From positions 1,443,551 to 1,507,550 of the forward strand of contig NC_006687.1 in assembly GCF_000091045.1 (NCBI RefSeq): a stretch of 64,000 nucleotides of DNA, read 5' to 3'. This DNA comes from Cryptococcus deneoformans JEC21. Its lineage: Eukaryota; Basidiomycota; Tremellomycetes; Tremellales; Cryptococcaceae. The notes beneath the pieces are model-generated. The model did no database searches, was not told where the DNA came from, and was given only the letters and a program-made list of their open reading frames with translations. Below are positions 12,712-22,121 of the stretch, one piece after another (position 1 is the stretch's first letter; the number at the start of each line of letters is the position of its first letter). A program made the translations under genes and the position numbers.

Positions 12712-14099
12712 GGGGGTTATAGAGGTTGCATTTTTCGTTGTTTAATTTATTGGGTTGTCGTGTGGGTTGCCCGAATTAAAGAAACTACTTAAATAAACAA
12801 CTTTTTAAAGAAAAGAAAAAATAATCCAACCTCCTCTTCCTCACAAGACCAGCGTCCTAGCCCTCGCCTTTACTAACTCGACACCAATCCGTTTCTCCAT
12901 TTTCTCGAACCCCCCCACCGGCATCGCCTCCCTCCACTCCTTCCATTCGTCTGCTGTGCTCCTGCTCATCAGGCCACCAGTGGAAAGGATGATCGGTTTA
13001 AAGACCCCACCAGTGACTTTCGGAGCGTTCTTCGAGACGACCTGACCCACCTTGTCGAGCCAGTTCACGCACCGGTCCAAGCAGAATTCGGCCAGCTTGC
13101 TGTTGGGGGTGCTTGGGGTGGCTGTGCTCCTCGCGTCTCGGTCCCCGAGGGAGTAAACCTTCAGGTCGTAGTCAGTGAAGGCCAGAGCGCTGGAACCTCT
13201 GACCCGAAGGTCGTTTCTCCTTTGTCCCGACAGCGTGTGGGGCTCAATCTCAACCGTGGCACCTTGGATTTGTTTGAGGTGTTGATAGATGACGCGGTTG
13301 ATGGCATTGTGCCGGCGCTGGGTCCAGGGGTTGCGGGCGCGGCAAAGCTCGTCGTGACCCAAAGGTGAGTCCGACCCACAGAAGCGACAGACAGGTATCG
13401 AGGAGCCGACCAGGGTGCGGTCGTGGAGACCCGAGGCAATCTCGACGTTGGAAAGGCGCAGGGGCTGAAGGTAAGGGATGACTGATAACCAACTTCGGCC
13501 GAGTCTGGAGGCATTCTCGGTGAGCCGCTTGCGTTCAGTGTCGCCGAGATTACGTAGAATGGCTTCCTGTTGCGATTCCCAGAGTTCTGCGCATCGAGTT
13601 CGTTGGGGGACCGGTGTTGGAGGTTCCTCTGGCGAAGAAAGGAGACCTAGGTTATCGAGGAGAGTGTCGGAGGCCTCGGCTGCCGAGCGGTAAGCAAGGG
13701 GGGCTACATCTTTGAAGGAAAGTAGACCTAGTCCGCCCAGTCGCGCTGGTAGCTTCGTCAACGATCTCCCTAGAGCCTCCTCTTCCGCCGTATCCTCCCG
13801 CTGCCTCATCCTCATCCTTTTCACCTCCTCCCATAGCATCGTGTCCAGCCTCTCCCATAGGTCTACAAGGTCGTCCGAGCGCAGACTTCTCTGCAGGTGT
13901 CGTAGATTTTGCTGAATGCAGAAACGTAATAGAAGGAGCGCGTGTTGATGTGGAAGATCCTTGAGCTTGCCCACCTTTGCCATTTCCTTCCGAATCCTGC
14001 CTTCCAGAAACTCCGCTCGCTTCTCCTTACCTCCTACCATCGTCCCTAGCATCTTGAAGCCCTCCTGCCTGATCTCATCGAAGCTGATTAACTTGCATT
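12712..14099 (-). mobile_element. LINE family 1, copy A (5'-truncated, Cnl1-like)
   Basis: A 5'-truncated copy of the non-LTR element whose full version lies immediately to the right. Its 3' terminus (left end) starts at a run GGGGG preceded by GATTC. It carries the A-rich 3' region and the C-terminal 403+ codons of the element protein (12841-14052 and beyond). It breaks off inside the reverse transcriptase domain at 14099, where the next copy begins with AGGGG. It differs from the matching part of copy B by only one substitution that I could spot (13654 versus 15042), so the two are very recent duplicates or successive insertions. Confidence 0.85.
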
Positions 14100-14100
14100 A

Positions 14101-17100
14101 GGGGTTATAGAGGTTGCATTTTTCGTTGTTTAATTTATTGGGTTGTCGTGTGGGTTGCCCGAATTAAAGAAACTACTTAAATAAACAACTTTTTAAAGAA
14201 AAGAAAAAATAATCCAACCTCCTCTTCCTCACAAGACCAGCGTCCTAGCCCTCGCCTTTACTAACTCGACACCAATCCGTTTCTCCATTTTCTCGAACCC
14301 CCCCACCGGCATCGCCTCCCTCCACTCCTTCCATTCGTCTGCTGTGCTCCTGCTCATCAGGCCACCAGTGGAAAGGATGATCGGTTTAAAGACCCCACCA
14401 GTGACTTTCGGAGCGTTCTTCGAGACGACCTGACCCACCTTGTCGAGCCAGTTCACGCACCGGTCCAAGCAGAATTCGGCCAGCTTGCTGTTGGGGGTGC
14501 TTGGGGTGGCTGTGCTCCTCGCGTCTCGGTCCCCGAGGGAGTAAACCTTCAGGTCGTAGTCAGTGAAGGCCAGAGCGCTGGAACCTCTGACCCGAAGGTC
14601 GTTTCTCCTTTGTCCCGACAGCGTGTGGGGCTCAATCTCAACCGTGGCACCTTGGATTTGTTTGAGGTGTTGATAGATGACGCGGTTGATGGCATTGTGC
14701 CGGCGCTGGGTCCAGGGGTTGCGGGCGCGGCAAAGCTCGTCGTGACCCAAAGGTGAGTCCGACCCACAGAAGCGACAGACAGGTATCGAGGAGCCGACCA
14801 GGGTGCGGTCGTGGAGACCCGAGGCAATCTCGACGTTGGAAAGGCGCAGGGGCTGAAGGTAAGGGATGACTGATAACCAACTTCGGCCGAGTCTGGAGGC
14901 ATTCTCGGTGAGCCGCTTGCGTTCAGTGTCGCCGAGATTACGTAGAATGGCTTCCTGTTGCGATTCCCAGAGTTCTGCGCATCGAGTTCGTTGGGGGACC
15001 GGTGTTGGAGGTTCCTCTGGCGAAGAAAGGAGACCTAGGTTGTCGAGGAGAGTGTCGGAGGCCTCGGCTGCCGAGCGGTAAGCAAGGGGGGCTACATCTT
15101 TGAAGGAAAGTAGACCTAGTCCGCCCAGTCGCGCTGGTAGCTTCGTCAACGATCTCCCTAGAGCCTCCTCTTCCGCCGTATCCTCCCGCTGCCTCATCCT
15201 CATCCTTTTCACCTCCTCCCATAGCATCGTGTCCAGCCTCTCCCATAGGTCTACAAGGTCGTCCGAGCGCAGACTTCTCTGCAGGTGTCGTAGATTTTGC
15301 TGAATGCAGAAACGTAATAGAAGGAGCGCGTGTTGATGTGGAAGATCCTTGAGCTTGCCCACCTTTGCCATTTCCTTCCGAATCCTGCCTTCCAGAAACT
15401 CCGCTCGCTTCTCCTTACCTCCTACCATCGTCCCTAGCATCTTGAAGCCCTCCTGCCTGATCTCATCGAAGCTGATTAACTTGCATTTCTTTTCATTGAG
15501 CTTGATGATGTGCTGCTTGTCGGCGAGGAATTGGGTAGTTTTGCTGAGGACTTGCGAGTCGTTTGAGAAGAGGTAGATGTCATCGAGATAAGCGAGCGCT
15601 TGCGTAGATGGACCTAGCGATTGGCTGAGGGCATTCAAGGTTGGTCGGAGGGTGATCGAGAAGAAGAGAGGGCCGAAAGGGTCACCCTGTCGAACGCCTT
15701 GAGAGGATTGAAGGATTTTGTCGCCACACACAAGGTCGGACGAGTCGCCATAGGCCCATTTGCAAGTCCTCCAAAGCGTCGGCGCATGGGTCTTGACCGC
15801 CGCTGCCATCTCGGCCCTATCTACACGGTTGAAAGCGTTAGAAGCATCGAGCGAGGCTAAAAAGGAGAACTCAGCGCCGGCAGAACCCTCCAAGACTCTC
15901 TCTGTCAGCCTCACGATCGGCTCTACACCACCGATTGACTTGACCCCAAGCTGGAATGGGAGGAGGAAGTCGGGTTGGAAATGCGAGATGATGAGAGCTT
16001 TCGCACACAGCCGATAGATAAGTTCACCAACAGCGATAGGTCGGATAGAGCCATCGTCCTTCTTCAAGGGGATGAGACGAGAAGTGCGGAGCATAGAGCG
16101 ACCAGGGGCGGTGTTGTTGGCGATGGCGGCGCAGAGGAGTTGGAGAAACTGCTTGACTGGCTCCCTCTTGGCAGCCGTCTTCAAGAGAGGGACCGACCAG
16201 CCACTAACGCCGGGTGCTGTGTCGGGCTTGAAGGAGTCGAGGGCCTTTTGGATGGTGTCGATGTCGGGAGCTTTACCAGGAGTTGGACCAACTGCATTGC
16301 CGAATGGACAAGACGGCCCTTTGGGGTGCTTGGCGATGAGCTGGTCGATGACCCCTTGATCAAGTTCGGCTACTGAAGCATCCTCCTCCAACACTCTCTC
16401 TGCCGCACCTAGGCGCCCATTCTCAACGAGTTTGATGACTTGTTTGGTGGTGTCTGGACGAATATTGCTGGGAGGACGACGAGCGGGTGGCTGTTCTGGC
16501 CAGGGGATATGCGGGAACTGCTTAAGGAAGGTTGACGGCCTGAGGGGCTGTTCTGGAGCGAGCGCCTGGGTGAGGCCGACCTTTGGAAGGGCGAGAAATG
16601 CCAGCAGTGTAGAGTCCGAGGGTTGTGCAATGTAGGCAAGAGCACAACGCTCAGCGGCGTCCATGAAGTCGGTAACTAGGTTGTTGGGCAGAGGCTTGCT
16701 CCGAACAGGCAGGTGCGCAAGGTACAGGAATCTTTCGTTAGCACACTCTTGGGACGGAAGTAAGGAAGGCAACGTCCCAGGGGAAGGCCCCAGCGTTGAG
16801 CTCACCGCGTTCTCGAGCCCTGCTGGGGCAGTTGGGTTGGTATGACTACTCTCCTCCTCCCCACGATGCTCCTCCTCCGGCGCTGCCATGTTTAGCTCCC
16901 TAACTCGCGCGCCACTTTCCTCGGCAGATCTCGGAACGGATTCCGGAGCTCTCCGGGTCCCTTCCAGCGTGTCAACAGTCTCGGCAACAACCTGAGCGAC
17001 CTCCTGCACCTCCTCGGCTTCAGACAGTGGTTCGAGACCGGCAACAACTTCAGCAGGCTGAGGGGGGCTTGGGCGATCTGGGGAAGGCGAAAGAACGATG

Positions 17101-17440
17101 GGTGAAGCTGCAGTATTTGAGGGAGGGCGGCGAGGTGTGTTTGTTGAGTTTCCCACGCGATTTCGGCGGATTCGAGGGGCAGTGAGACCACAATACCGGC
17201 TCTGGTGACGAGATAAACCAGTACCAGCCGAGCAGGGGGTGCCGCAGCGAGGGCAAGCGACTAGGGAAGAGCCACGGAGGTCGGAGGGGACGAAGAAATG
17301 GGTGGAATGTTGTTTATTGAGATGATCTTTGAGGTCCCTATAGTCGGCAGAGCATAGGTTGCACCGACCAGGATCTCCACGGGCGTTTTTGGCCCTCTGC
17401 AGGGACATGTTGGTGGTGTTTAAGGTGCAGAGAACGTTGA
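14101..17440 (-). mobile_element. LINE family 1, copy B (full-length, Cnl1-like)
   Basis: The apparently complete member of the array. The sense strand runs right to left: a short 5' leader, one 1059-codon ORF, then a 3' region ending in CTCTATAACCCC. The left seam reads GCATTAGGGGTTATAG. The right (5') end lies about 32 bp upstream of the ATG and abuts a perfect TTAGGGGG at 17441-17448. To my recollection Cnl1 of Cryptococcus is a telomere-associated non-LTR element; the resemblance here is in architecture and location, and no search was run. Confidence 0.85.
14229..17408 (-). CDS. LINE family 1 reverse transcriptase/endonuclease polyprotein
   Basis: A 1059-residue uninterrupted ORF that would copy element RNA into DNA by target-primed reverse transcription. 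N-terminal zinc fingers: CNLCSADYRDLKDHLNKQH (about 17-35) and a second Cys-rich finger (CPRCGTPCSAGTGLSRHQ, about 53-70), as in R2-type elements. Reverse transcriptase: APGVSGW, LIPLKKDDGSIRPIAVGE, LDASNAFNRVDR, SQGVRQGDPFGPLFF and the catalytic YLDD at 607-610. C-terminal half: CCHC knuckle CRFCGSDSPLGHDELC (878-893), then RRHNAINRV, RRNDLRVRG and DYDLKV (about 934-955), matching the restriction-like endonuclease of R2/CRE/NeSL-type elements. There is no APE endonuclease. The intact frame suggests activity now or recently. Confidence 0.9.
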   Translation of the reverse strand: MSLQRAKNARGDPGRCNLCSADYRDLKDHLNKQHSTHFFVPSDLRGSSLVACPRCGTPCSAGTGLSRHQSRYCGLTAPRIRRNRVGNSTNTPRRPPSNTAASPIVLSPSPDRPSPPQPAEVVAGLEPLSEAEEVQEVAQVVAETVDTLEGTRRAPESVPRSAEESGARVRELNMAAPEEEHRGEEESSHTNPTAPAGLENAVSSTLGPSPGTLPSLLPSQECANERFLYLAHLPVRSKPLPNNLVTDFMDAAERCALAYIAQPSDSTLLAFLALPKVGLTQALAPEQPLRPSTFLKQFPHIPWPEQPPARRPPSNIRPDTTKQVIKLVENGRLGAAERVLEEDASVAELDQGVIDQLIAKHPKGPSCPFGNAVGPTPGKAPDIDTIQKALDSFKPDTAPGVSGWSVPLLKTAAKREPVKQFLQLLCAAIANNTAPGRSMLRTSRLIPLKKDDGSIRPIAVGELIYRLCAKALIISHFQPDFLLPFQLGVKSIGGVEPIVRLTERVLEGSAGAEFSFLASLDASNAFNRVDRAEMAAAVKTHAPTLWRTCKWAYGDSSDLVCGDKILQSSQGVRQGDPFGPLFFSITLRPTLNALSQSLGPSTQALAYLDDIYLFSNDSQVLSKTTQFLADKQHIIKLNEKKCKLISFDEIRQEGFKMLGTMVGGKEKRAEFLEGRIRKEMAKVGKLKDLPHQHALLLLRFCIQQNLRHLQRSLRSDDLVDLWERLDTMLWEEVKRMRMRQREDTAEEEALGRSLTKLPARLGGLGLLSFKDVAPLAYRSAAEASDTLLDNLGLLSSPEEPPTPVPQRTRCAELWESQQEAILRNLGDTERKRLTENASRLGRSWLSVIPYLQPLRLSNVEIASGLHDRTLVGSSIPVCRFCGSDSPLGHDELCRARNPWTQRRHNAINRVIYQHLKQIQGATVEIEPHTLSGQRRNDLRVRGSSALAFTDYDLKVYSLGDRDARSTATPSTPNSKLAEFCLDRCVNWLDKVGQVVSKNAPKVTGGVFKPIILSTGGLMSRSTADEWKEWREAMPVGGFEKMEKRIGVELVKARARTLVL

Positions 17441-17484
17441 TTAGGGGGTTGTTATGTGTTATGGGGTATTAAGAGGGTTATAGA
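17441..17484. repeat. interstitial degenerate telomeric repeats
   Basis: Begins with a perfect telomere unit TTAGGGGG (17441-17448) directly upstream of the 5' end of LINE copy B. Irregular units follow: TTATGGGG, TTAAGAGGG and TTATAGAGGG, leading into copy C. The last units also resemble the 3' tip of the LINE itself, so part may be very short LINE insertions rather than telomerase product. Confidence 0.6.
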
Positions 17485-17836
17485 GGGTTATAGAGGTTGC
17501 ATTTTTCGTTGTTTAATTTATTGGGTTGTCGTGTGGGTTGCCCGAATTAAAGAAACTACTTAAATAAACAACTTTTTAAAGAAAAGAAAAAATAATCCAA
17601 CCTCCTCTTCCTCACAAGACCAGCGTCCTAGCCCTCGCCTTTACTAACTCGACACCAATCCGTTTCTCCATTTTCTCGAACCCCCCCACCGGCATCGCCT
17701 CCCTCCACTCCTTCCATTCGTCTGCTGTGCTCCTGCTCATCAGGCCACCAGTGGAAAGGATGATCGGTTTAAAGACCCCACCAGTGACTTTCGGAGCGTT
17801 CTTCGAGACGACCTGACCCACCTTGTCGAGCCAGTT
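17485..17836 (-). mobile_element. LINE family 1, copy C (short 3' fragment)
   Basis: A 352-bp copy of the 3' end, containing the A-rich 3' region and the last roughly 75 codons (17612-17836) of the element protein. It is identical or nearly so to copies A and B where compared. The 5' truncation point GAGCCAGTT runs straight into AGGGGG, so a perfect TTAGGGGG (17835-17842) marks the seam with copy D. Confidence 0.85.
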
Positions 17837-18436
17837 AGGGGGTTATAGAGGTTGCATTTTTCGTTGTTTAATTTATTGGGTTGTCGTGTGGGTTGCCCGA
17901 ATTAAAGAAACTACTTAAATAAACAACTTTTTAAAGAAAAGAAAAAATAATCCAACCTCCTCTTCCTCACAAGACCAGCGTCCTCGCTTTTGCTTTGACC
18001 AACTCGACACCAATTCGCTTCTCCATCCTCTCAAACGCACCCGCCGGCATCGCCTCCCTCCCAGTCCTGCCACTCATCGGCTGTGCTCCTGCTCACCAGG
18101 CCACCAGTGGATAAGATGATCGGTTTGAAAACCCCACCAGTGACCTTTGGAGCGTTCTTCGAGACGACCTGGCCCACCTTGTCGAGCCAGTTCACGCACC
18201 GATCCAGGCAGAAGTCGGCCAGCTTGCTGTTGGGGGAGCTGGGGGGGACAGTGCTTCGAGCATCGCGGTCGCCGAGGGCGTAAACCTTCAGGTCGTAGTC
18301 AGCGAAGGCTAAAGCGCTAGGTCCTCTGACCCGAAGGTCGTTTCTCCTTTGTCCTGACAGCGTGTGAGGCTCGATCTCGACAGTGGCACCTTGAATTTGC
18401 TTGAGGTGCTGGAAGATGACACGGTTGATGGCGTTG
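17837..18436 (-). mobile_element. LINE family 1, copy D (older, frameshifted fragment)
   Basis: About 600 bp of the 3' end of the same family. It is more diverged than A-C (many substitutions), with an extra C near 18060 that shifts the reading frame of the C-terminus (the open frame 18031-18453 ends in unrelated residues). Homology stops at about 18436, where unrelated sequence begins. Being both the most diverged and the outermost copy, it does not fit the simplest order in which every outward copy is younger. Confidence 0.8.
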
Positions 18437-18940
18437 CCGCAGGGAATGGCCAACCTGCGTTGGAAGTGCCGGTCCCATCCCCATCTCCCCCAGCACTTCC
18501 AGAGACGACAGTGGTGAGTGCCTTTTTCCTCGGATGCTAATTCAAATTCTGATCAGTGTTGAAAGTGCAATTCGGTTTTCGACTTCATCCGCAGGAAGTA
18601 CCCTGGCCCCCAAGAAATGCAGGAACTGCTGCGAAGTTTCAAGGAAAGGGGGATTCAAATCCCTTGTCCTGTGGGCGGTCCTGGGGAAGGACACGAGTTA
18701 CGGAATGCTGGAGGGAAGGCAAGGTTCCGGTTGCGATGCAAGTTCCGGAAGTGTAAAACTTCAATGGAGCTTGTACCATCACCGTACTGGATAAAAACCT
18801 TGATTGAGGAAGGCCGTCTGTGCCGCTCACCATGGAGCAATTCTACGCATTCGGTCTTTCTGATCGCCCAGGCTATGAAGCACTGCTCTTCATTGTGGGC
18901 CTCTCTTTCAAGAGCCGACAATAGACGCTTGGGTTCAAGT
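18437..18940 (+). pseudogene. remnant of an unrecognised Cys-rich coding sequence
   Basis: The stretch encodes a plausible protein in pieces. One frame (about 18570-18815) reads RRKYPGPQEMQELLRSF, then IPCPVGGPGEG, then RLRCKFRKCKTSMELVPSPYW, a zinc-ribbon-like pattern. Another frame (about 18827-18918) continues with MEQFYAFGLSDRPGYEALLF before a stop. At least one frameshift separates them, and the left side is cut by LINE copy D. The RxRCKxRKC pattern recalls the N-terminal ribbon of Merlin/IS1016-type transposases, but no catalytic part is visible, so I do not assign it. Confidence 0.35.
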
Positions 18941-18946
18941 GTAACC

Positions 18947-19095
18947 GGACCGAGTCCGATGGACGCGACGGAGAGAGAAAATATATACAATACCGAGTAG
19001 ATAGACTTTGTTACCAACATGCCATTTATTCTCGCTTGAGTCTCAATCTTTTTTGACAAAGACTTATCCTCTCCTTACCCAGCCACCTACTAAGG
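18947..19095 (+). repeat. dispersed repeat type 2, copy 1
   Basis: About 150 bp that recurs at 50608-50745 in the same orientation. The shared core is GAGTAGATAGACTTTGTTAC followed by CAACATGCCATTTATTCTC, preceded in both copies by a TATA-like stretch and GAGTCCG..GGACG. It could be a solo LTR remnant or a small non-autonomous element. No coding potential. The bases from here to the next gene at 19228 show nothing else. Confidence 0.6.
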
Positions 19096-19227
19096 AGTCA
19101 TCAACGTATAGAAAATACGATCAAGAAGCACGATATACGATACATCTCTATACACCCTTATGCAAGATGGAAGCACTGATTTTCCCCTTTTTCTAACACT
19201 ACTTCACTTCAGCTCATCGTCTCTGTT

Positions 19228-21850
19228 CTACCCAAGCGCTACCCCACTCACATCCACTTCCCTTCCTTGTTCCTTCTCCTTCATCTTCGTCTCACTCTTA
19301 CTCCCCGCCGCCGCCACAGCCTCATCGGCCCGCGCTTCGATTAACGCACGAGTTTCGGCAGCCTCAATAGCTTGAGCTTCAGCAGCCCTATCTTTCGCTC
19401 TGCGCTTTCCCGCGAGGACCACCTCCTGCCTATGCTGGATTTCTTCTTTCAGGCTCGCTAGTTGGTCGAGTTTGGTTTGCAGGGATTCGAGATGGGTTCG
19501 GATGTCAATGTTAATGTTGCTGTTTGGGGTGAGGGAGGGTGTAGAAGTGGTTATGTCGTTTAGCTGCCCTTCTGACGTGTCCACAGAGCTCTCATCCCCA
19601 GTGGCGCTCGCGTTCACAACGTTCGCGGCGTTGGCTCCGCTCGTCCTCAACATTTCCAAAACCCTAATCTCCTCTTCTAACCGTCTCTCAAGTGTTTCAA
19701 TCTCCTCCTTCAACACCACTGTTTTACCGATAGCTTTCTTGTTACGGCCAGCTGAAGAGAGGACAATTCGGAGGGCGGTGTTGAACCAAAGCGGGTTGGG
19801 GTGGATTCTCGGTTGAGTGATTTTGAGGGTAGGGCGAGAAAAAGTGGAATCGAGAGTAGAAGAAAAGAAAGTGGTGACGATTTGGCTTAACCATCGGACT
19901 TGCTCCAACGCTGCAAACCTCAATCCTGCTCTGCACACGTACAACCCCATCTCTCTCACATTTGGTCGTCCTCGTCCGCCGTGGAAAACAGCCTCAGGGT
20001 CAGGGTGACGATGGAGGTAGATGTAATGAAGCATGGTTTTGATCATGTAGTCGGGTGGGATTGAGTTGGCATCGTCAAAGTCGGCCAAGTTGACGCACGC
20101 GCGCGCGGGTTCCGAGGAGGATGAGGAGGAGGAGGGAAGAAGAGAGAGAGGCATGGGGATAGATGGTAAGTATGTTGAAAAGGAACGACGATAAGATGGT
20201 TCGTGCTCCACCATTTCTGCTGGTTCTGTTGATTCTGCTGATTCTGCTGATTCTGCTAATATCGCCGTGTTTGCAGATGTCGAGGCAGAGATGTCTGAAG
20301 CATCTGTGTCGGAATGACGCACCCGACCTAACCAATCCCTCTCAGCTCTTGCAGCCCGTTCTTTGGCCATCATACTGCTCAACGTCGGGATCTCCTCTTC
20401 TATTACTTCTTCCGGGGTCAACTTTGCCGTCGTCGCTTCAGCCTCCATCATGTTTTCTTGGAACTCTCCGACCACAGAGGCAGAGGTAGCCATCATAGTG
20501 GAAGTGGGGGTGGTGGCTGACGCGGGGGCGGGAGAGGGAACCGAAAGATCGGGATACATCTTCTCAAAAGCTGTAATCATCCCCCACAGATTTCCTTCCC
20601 GGCCCATCATCTCAATCACCGCCAATTTAACTTGCGTCGGTAACTCCACTTTCAATCCCTCCCAGCCCAGCCCCAATCCACCCACATCCCTCCTCTTAAT
20701 CCCGTAGCCTCCTCCCAAAATCACCCTCGTAAGATCTTCAAACCCTTCTCTCACTTTTTGATCCTGGACAGCAGCAGGCGAAGAAGTGTATCGTCCAGCG
20801 TCGAGGAGGACCAAAGCCGTTTGCTCGCCGGCTGGGACACCTTGGGATTGCATACCGCTGATGAGACGTTTAAGGGAAGAGATAGCAGAAAGAATCTCGC
20901 CTTGGGCTGTGGGAGCACGGTAAATGTTGAGCGAGAGCCAGCGGACGACGGAGCGGAGGGAGTAGTCGTAAAGGGTCCGCCATTCGGAGGGAGAAACCGT
21001 CGGGAGTGATGAGGAAGCGGCATCGCTAGAAGAAGAGGAAAGGGAAGGGGGAAAACGGGATTTGAGCTCGAGAAGAATCGATTCGCATCCCGTTTTGTCG
21101 CCTAATATTGAAAGTTTTCGAAGACCACCCGTGAGCACTCCAGGGGTATGCAACACTTCTTTCTTCTTTTCTCCTTCTTGCCTCGCACTATTTCGCCTGG
21201 GGGCAAGGATATCCCCAGCAACAACCCTCAACCTCATCTCCCACTCCGCAGCCAGCTTTCTAACTTTTCTTCGATGTTCTCTCACGACACTCGGGTTACG
21301 GGTGCGTGGATTGCCAATAAGGATTTTGATATCCGAGTATCGAGGGACGACTTGGCGGAATGTTTGATGGAGGACAGAGAGAGGAAAGGTCCGGCGGTAT
21401 GCTTGTGGAAAGCTTGAGTAGAGGAGCCAGACAGCTTCAGCATGTTGGATGCTCAACATCTCGCCAGTGGTACTGGCGCTGATTGATTCAGGCTTTTCAC
21501 CAGAATAAGGTTGAAGGAGTTTTTGAAGTTGACCAAGGGAGGCAGCAGGAATGGAGGAGGTAGGCGTTTGGGACCATGAGCCGCGTAAAGGGCTGGTAGG
21601 GAACGGGAGTTGGGAAATGGGAGAAGGAGGGATGGCGTTGATAGCTGATGGGAGTGGAAAGGGGTGGTAGCTGTCACTCTTTTTGTTCCTGTTGCTCCTC
21701 CTTGCAGATAGGTGCAGGTTGGAAAAAGAGCCTCTGTATGACGAGTCAGCGGCATTCGATTAGACATTGGAACTTTGAAGGGACGTACGTGTAAATATGG
21801 TTTTTTAACCTGACATTATTCAGTTTTCGGAGGGTATGGGGTACGCGCAT
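19228..21850 (-). CDS. large hypothetical protein, probable mitochondrial import signal
   Basis: About 850 residues of unrecognised function. The start codon at 21848-21850 opens MRVPHTLRKLNNVRLKNHIY; a 62-nt or so intron (about 21726-21787) then joins TGSFSNLHLSARRSNRNKK. The first 40 residues are basic with no acidic residue, typical of a mitochondrial presequence. The body has a helical N-terminal half (WLLYSSFPQAYRRTFPLSVL), a low-complexity Glu/Ser centre, a conserved-looking segment PPDYMIKTMLHYIYLHRHPD followed by VREMGLYVCRAGLRFAALEQ, and a C-terminal coiled coil rich in Glu, Leu and Lys. The helical-pair look suggests a mitochondrial RNA or translation factor, but that is a guess. 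Divergent from TMA16 with 271 bp between. Confidence 0.75.
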
Positions 21851-22121
21851 GGCAGGATGTGAAGGTAGTTGCCGGCCTGACTGAGATGGGCAGCTGTGGT
21901 GGCCTTTTTTTGGTAGTTTTTTCTGTGGTGGATAGAGGGAATGGATGTTATGGCAAGTGAAGAGTGAATGCGGAAAAGACGGTTTTCGGCCGTCGTCGTG
22001 GTTTATATATGATGTTACGTAATTGGCCTCCACCCGCCAGAGTATTTTCTCAATCCCAACAACTACACTTTCTCTTGCACATCCAAAAATACATTGTAAT
22101 CATATATCCGTATTCATCGAG

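Noticed and set aside
12841..16500. Numerous 60-130 codon plus-strand frames inside the LINE copies
   Set aside because: They mirror the GC-rich element ORF on the other strand and repeat identically in copies A and B, so they carry no independent evidence.
18655..19059. Minus-strand 134-codon open frame
   Set aside because: It overlaps the better supported plus-strand remnant and runs into a dispersed repeat; composition is not coding-like.
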